Assembly: GCA_964372275.1 (NCBI GenBank)
Contig: CAYJRR010000058.1
Location: 1 to 28,945, forward strand
Reading direction: 5' to 3'
Length of the DNA: 28,945 bases
Source of the DNA: CAYJRR01 sp964372275 [NCBI: uncultured bacterium]
Lineage (GTDB): Bacteria; CAYJRR01
A program made the translations under genes and the position numbers. The notes beneath the pieces are model-generated. The model was not told the origin of the DNA. It ran no database searches and saw only the letters and a program-made list of their open reading frames with translations. This document shows, piece after piece, positions 27,799 to 28,945 of this stretch (position 1 is the first letter of the stretch; every line of letters starts with the position of its first letter).

Positions 27799-28332
27799 TC
27801 ACGTCGGAAGCTCGGGCGGGTATGAGCCTCCGACAGCTTCGCCGTTCGCGACCTCGACGGAGAAGGGCGTCCACTCGTCCGTCATCGGGTCGTACGCGTT
27901 CCCCACGATCCGCTCGCCGTCGACGCGGACGTCCATCATCCCGTCCCACGACAGGCGCCGCGTCCTCCAGAGCAAGCGCTCGCCATCGGTCGCCTCGAGC
28001 CAGAGGCCGTTCGAGAAGACGGTGCGATCCGCGAGGTCGAACACGTGCTCGATCTGGCCACCGAAGGTACGGACGCAGGAGCGTGAGACAGGATCGACGA
28101 CGTAGGCCTGCCCACCAGCGATAACGGTAACGGTACCGTCCCCGCGCGAGGCGATGACGACATCAAGGCTCGTCATGCTCCGCTGGAAGTTGCCGATCCA
28201 TGAGGGCGCATCGGGCGGTGTGAACTCGACGACAAAGCCCTCACGGTGCATGCCCTGGCCGGTGGCGCTGAACTGCTCCGGCATGTCGCCATACGCCGGA
28301 AGCCCGTCGAGCACTCGCCACGTCGAGTTCAT
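27799..28332 (-). CDS. Hypothetical beta-rich protein
   Basis: This 177-residue protein of unknown function has no signal peptide. It looks like a WD/beta-propeller-like or Ig-like all-beta domain: EGFVVEFTPPDAPSWIGNFQ, MTSLDVVIASRGDGTVTVIA, GQAYVVDPVSRSCVRTFGGQ, FDLADRTVFSNGLWLEATDG and RLLWRTRRLSWDGMMDVRVD. The repeated pattern of aromatic strand, turn and strand supports that. The ATG at 28332 overlaps the stop of the upstream minus-strand frame as ATGA, suggesting translational coupling. The similarity is too weak to name a family. Confidence 0.7.
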   Translation of the reverse strand: MNSTWRVLDGLPAYGDMPEQFSATGQGMHREGFVVEFTPPDAPSWIGNFQRSMTSLDVVIASRGDGTVTVIAGGQAYVVDPVSRSCVRTFGGQIEHVFDLADRTVFSNGLWLEATDGERLLWRTRRLSWDGMMDVRVDGERIVGNAYDPMTDEWTPFSVEVANGEAVGGSYPPELPT

Positions 28333-28625
28333 CGCCTACCTCGCTGTGGTGCTCTCATTGCCCGACGATAGTAGCAGGAGAGGAGGATCGAAGATCGCGA
28401 CGGCGGTGACATCGAGAGGGATCTTCTTCGGCACAGAGGATCGCGGTCCCTGCGCTCGTGCACGAGCGCGGCGAGCTGGTCGATGCCAGCCTTGAAGTCG
28501 GGCGCGTCCGCGCGACGCACGTAGTCGACGCTGCCATCGGGCTTGTAGAACTCCGCGCCGACGGGGCGCCAGCCGAGCTTGAACAGAGACCACGGAGATT
28601 CTCCAGAGAGCACGCGGACCTGCAT
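28329..28625 (-). CDS. Small hypothetical protein, possible frameshift in the C-terminal third
   Basis: From ATG 28625 the frame codes MQVRVLSGESPWSLFKLGWR, PVGAEFYKPDGSVDYVRRAD and APDFKAGIDQLAALVHERRD, which read as real protein. After about 28,450 this frame becomes Arg/Ser/Pro-rich (RRRSLSMSPPSRSS). The neighbouring frame instead reads SVPKKIPLDVTAVAIFDPPL and ends at 28336. One missing base could restore a single ORF ending there. As written, the stop of the first frame overlaps the next ATG (ATGA at 28332-28329), so either reading is possible. Family unknown. No ribosome site is evident. Confidence 0.5.
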   Translation of the reverse strand: MQVRVLSGESPWSLFKLGWRPVGAEFYKPDGSVDYVRRADAPDFKAGIDQLAALVHERRDRDPLCRRRSLSMSPPSRSSILLSCYYRRAMRAPQRGRR

Positions 28626-28945
28626 GTTGCGCGCGCCCGCGGAGAGCGGTTCGCGTGTTCGCGCCGATTCTCTCCGGCTGCAAAACGGAGGGCGGTTTGC
28701 GTTAAACGGGCTCCGGGTTCTCTCTCCCCGGTCTCCGCCCCAAACGGCCCCCGAGAGAGCGATCGTGCCCGCGCCGGCGCGCCCGTCCACTCTCCACTTC
28801 GCGCGCGGAGATCGCGTCCATGATCGGCGCGCTCGCGCATCCCCGCGGCACAACGCCAGAAAGGCGAAGCCCCGATCACCTCGCGATGACCGGGGCTCTG
28901 GTTGAACAACGGGTCGCCTGGTTTGAAAGGCGACGATATGGCTCC
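28626..28945. other. No gene recognised in the last 320 bases
   Basis: I see no supportable coding region here. It holds pyrimidine-rich CTCTCC-type tracts, the stem-loop at 28868-28897, and a second inverted repeat, GTCGCC (28913-28918) with GGCGAC (28929-28934) around a 10-base loop. I looked for a tRNA on both strands and found no T-loop or acceptor pairing. Confidence 0.5.
28868..28897. terminator. Imperfect inverted repeat near contig end
   Basis: AGCCCCGATCA (28868-28878) pairs with TGACCGGGGCT (28887-28897) with one mismatch, around the 8-base loop CCTCGCGA. On the minus strand the stem is followed by TCGCCTTT. It may be a bidirectional terminator or a repeat element; no adjacent gene end can be seen in the window. 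Confidence 0.4.

Noticed and set aside
28868-28945. tRNA or attachment site at the contig end
   Set aside because: The two inverted repeats do not form a cloverleaf and no T-loop or anticodon arm could be fitted.

Overview
The window is a high-GC bacterial contig, evidently assembled from metagenomic or draft short reads: bases 7-39 are an Illumina sequencing adapter with two mismatches. Coding density is high, and many neighbouring genes overlap as ATGA or GTGA or meet tail to tail with a few shared bases. The gene set (membrane pyrophosphatase, a giant cytoplasmic poly-HAMP hybrid kinase, Asp-rich and Ca-loop lipoproteins, an ECF42-type sigma factor with a DGPF partner, AlkC, GH15) suits an uncultured soil or sediment lineage such as Acidobacteriota, Eisenbacteria or Myxococcota. 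This placement is inference, because no rRNA or other phylogenetic marker is present.

Layout. 1-521: adapter, then the N-terminal part of a membrane H+/Na+-pyrophosphatase (minus). 815-5747 (minus): a lipoprotein, a BON+SRPBCC protein, a thiamine-binding MTH1187 protein, a large lipoprotein with an EF-hand loop, a Mug-type uracil/mismatch DNA glycosylase with apparent frame errors at both ends, and a DJ-1/PfpI protein. 5796-7108 (plus): a DUF2892 membrane protein coupled to a stress-type SDR. 7105-14433 (minus): two adjacent hybrid histidine kinases; the upstream one (1751 aa) carries about a dozen 92-residue poly-HAMP units. 14584-20235: an Ig-like lipoprotein, two SDRs, a YdeI-type protein, an FmdB zinc ribbon, a membrane protein and a GH15 glucoamylase/trehalase. 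20357-22771 (plus): a PAS-PAS-GAF histidine kinase with a degenerate receiver. 22774-25612: an ArsR regulator with a palindromic operator, a collapsed SRPBCC partner, and a convergent operon DGPF -> VOC -> ECF42 sigma. 25674-26807: AlkC.

Around 26,860 two genes are broken at the same point: the C-terminus of an SRPBCC protein (minus) and a headless reading frame (plus). The last 2.1 kb also has a less GC-biased third codon position. This is probably a chimeric join or a recent insertion, and the four small unknown genes after it should not be assumed to belong to the same genome.

How the genes fit together. DJ-1/PfpI, BON/SRPBCC, DUF2892, the SDR, the GH15 enzyme, Mug and AlkC look like a general stress and damage-repair neighbourhood, with three sensor kinases and an ECF sigma factor embedded in it. 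The most striking element is the poly-HAMP kinase: its HAMP units are of two kinds that alternate (A-B-A-A-B-A-B-A-B), spaced at exactly 276 bp. No wholly new system can be claimed from sequence alone; that kinase pair and the ECF42 locus are the best candidates for follow-up.
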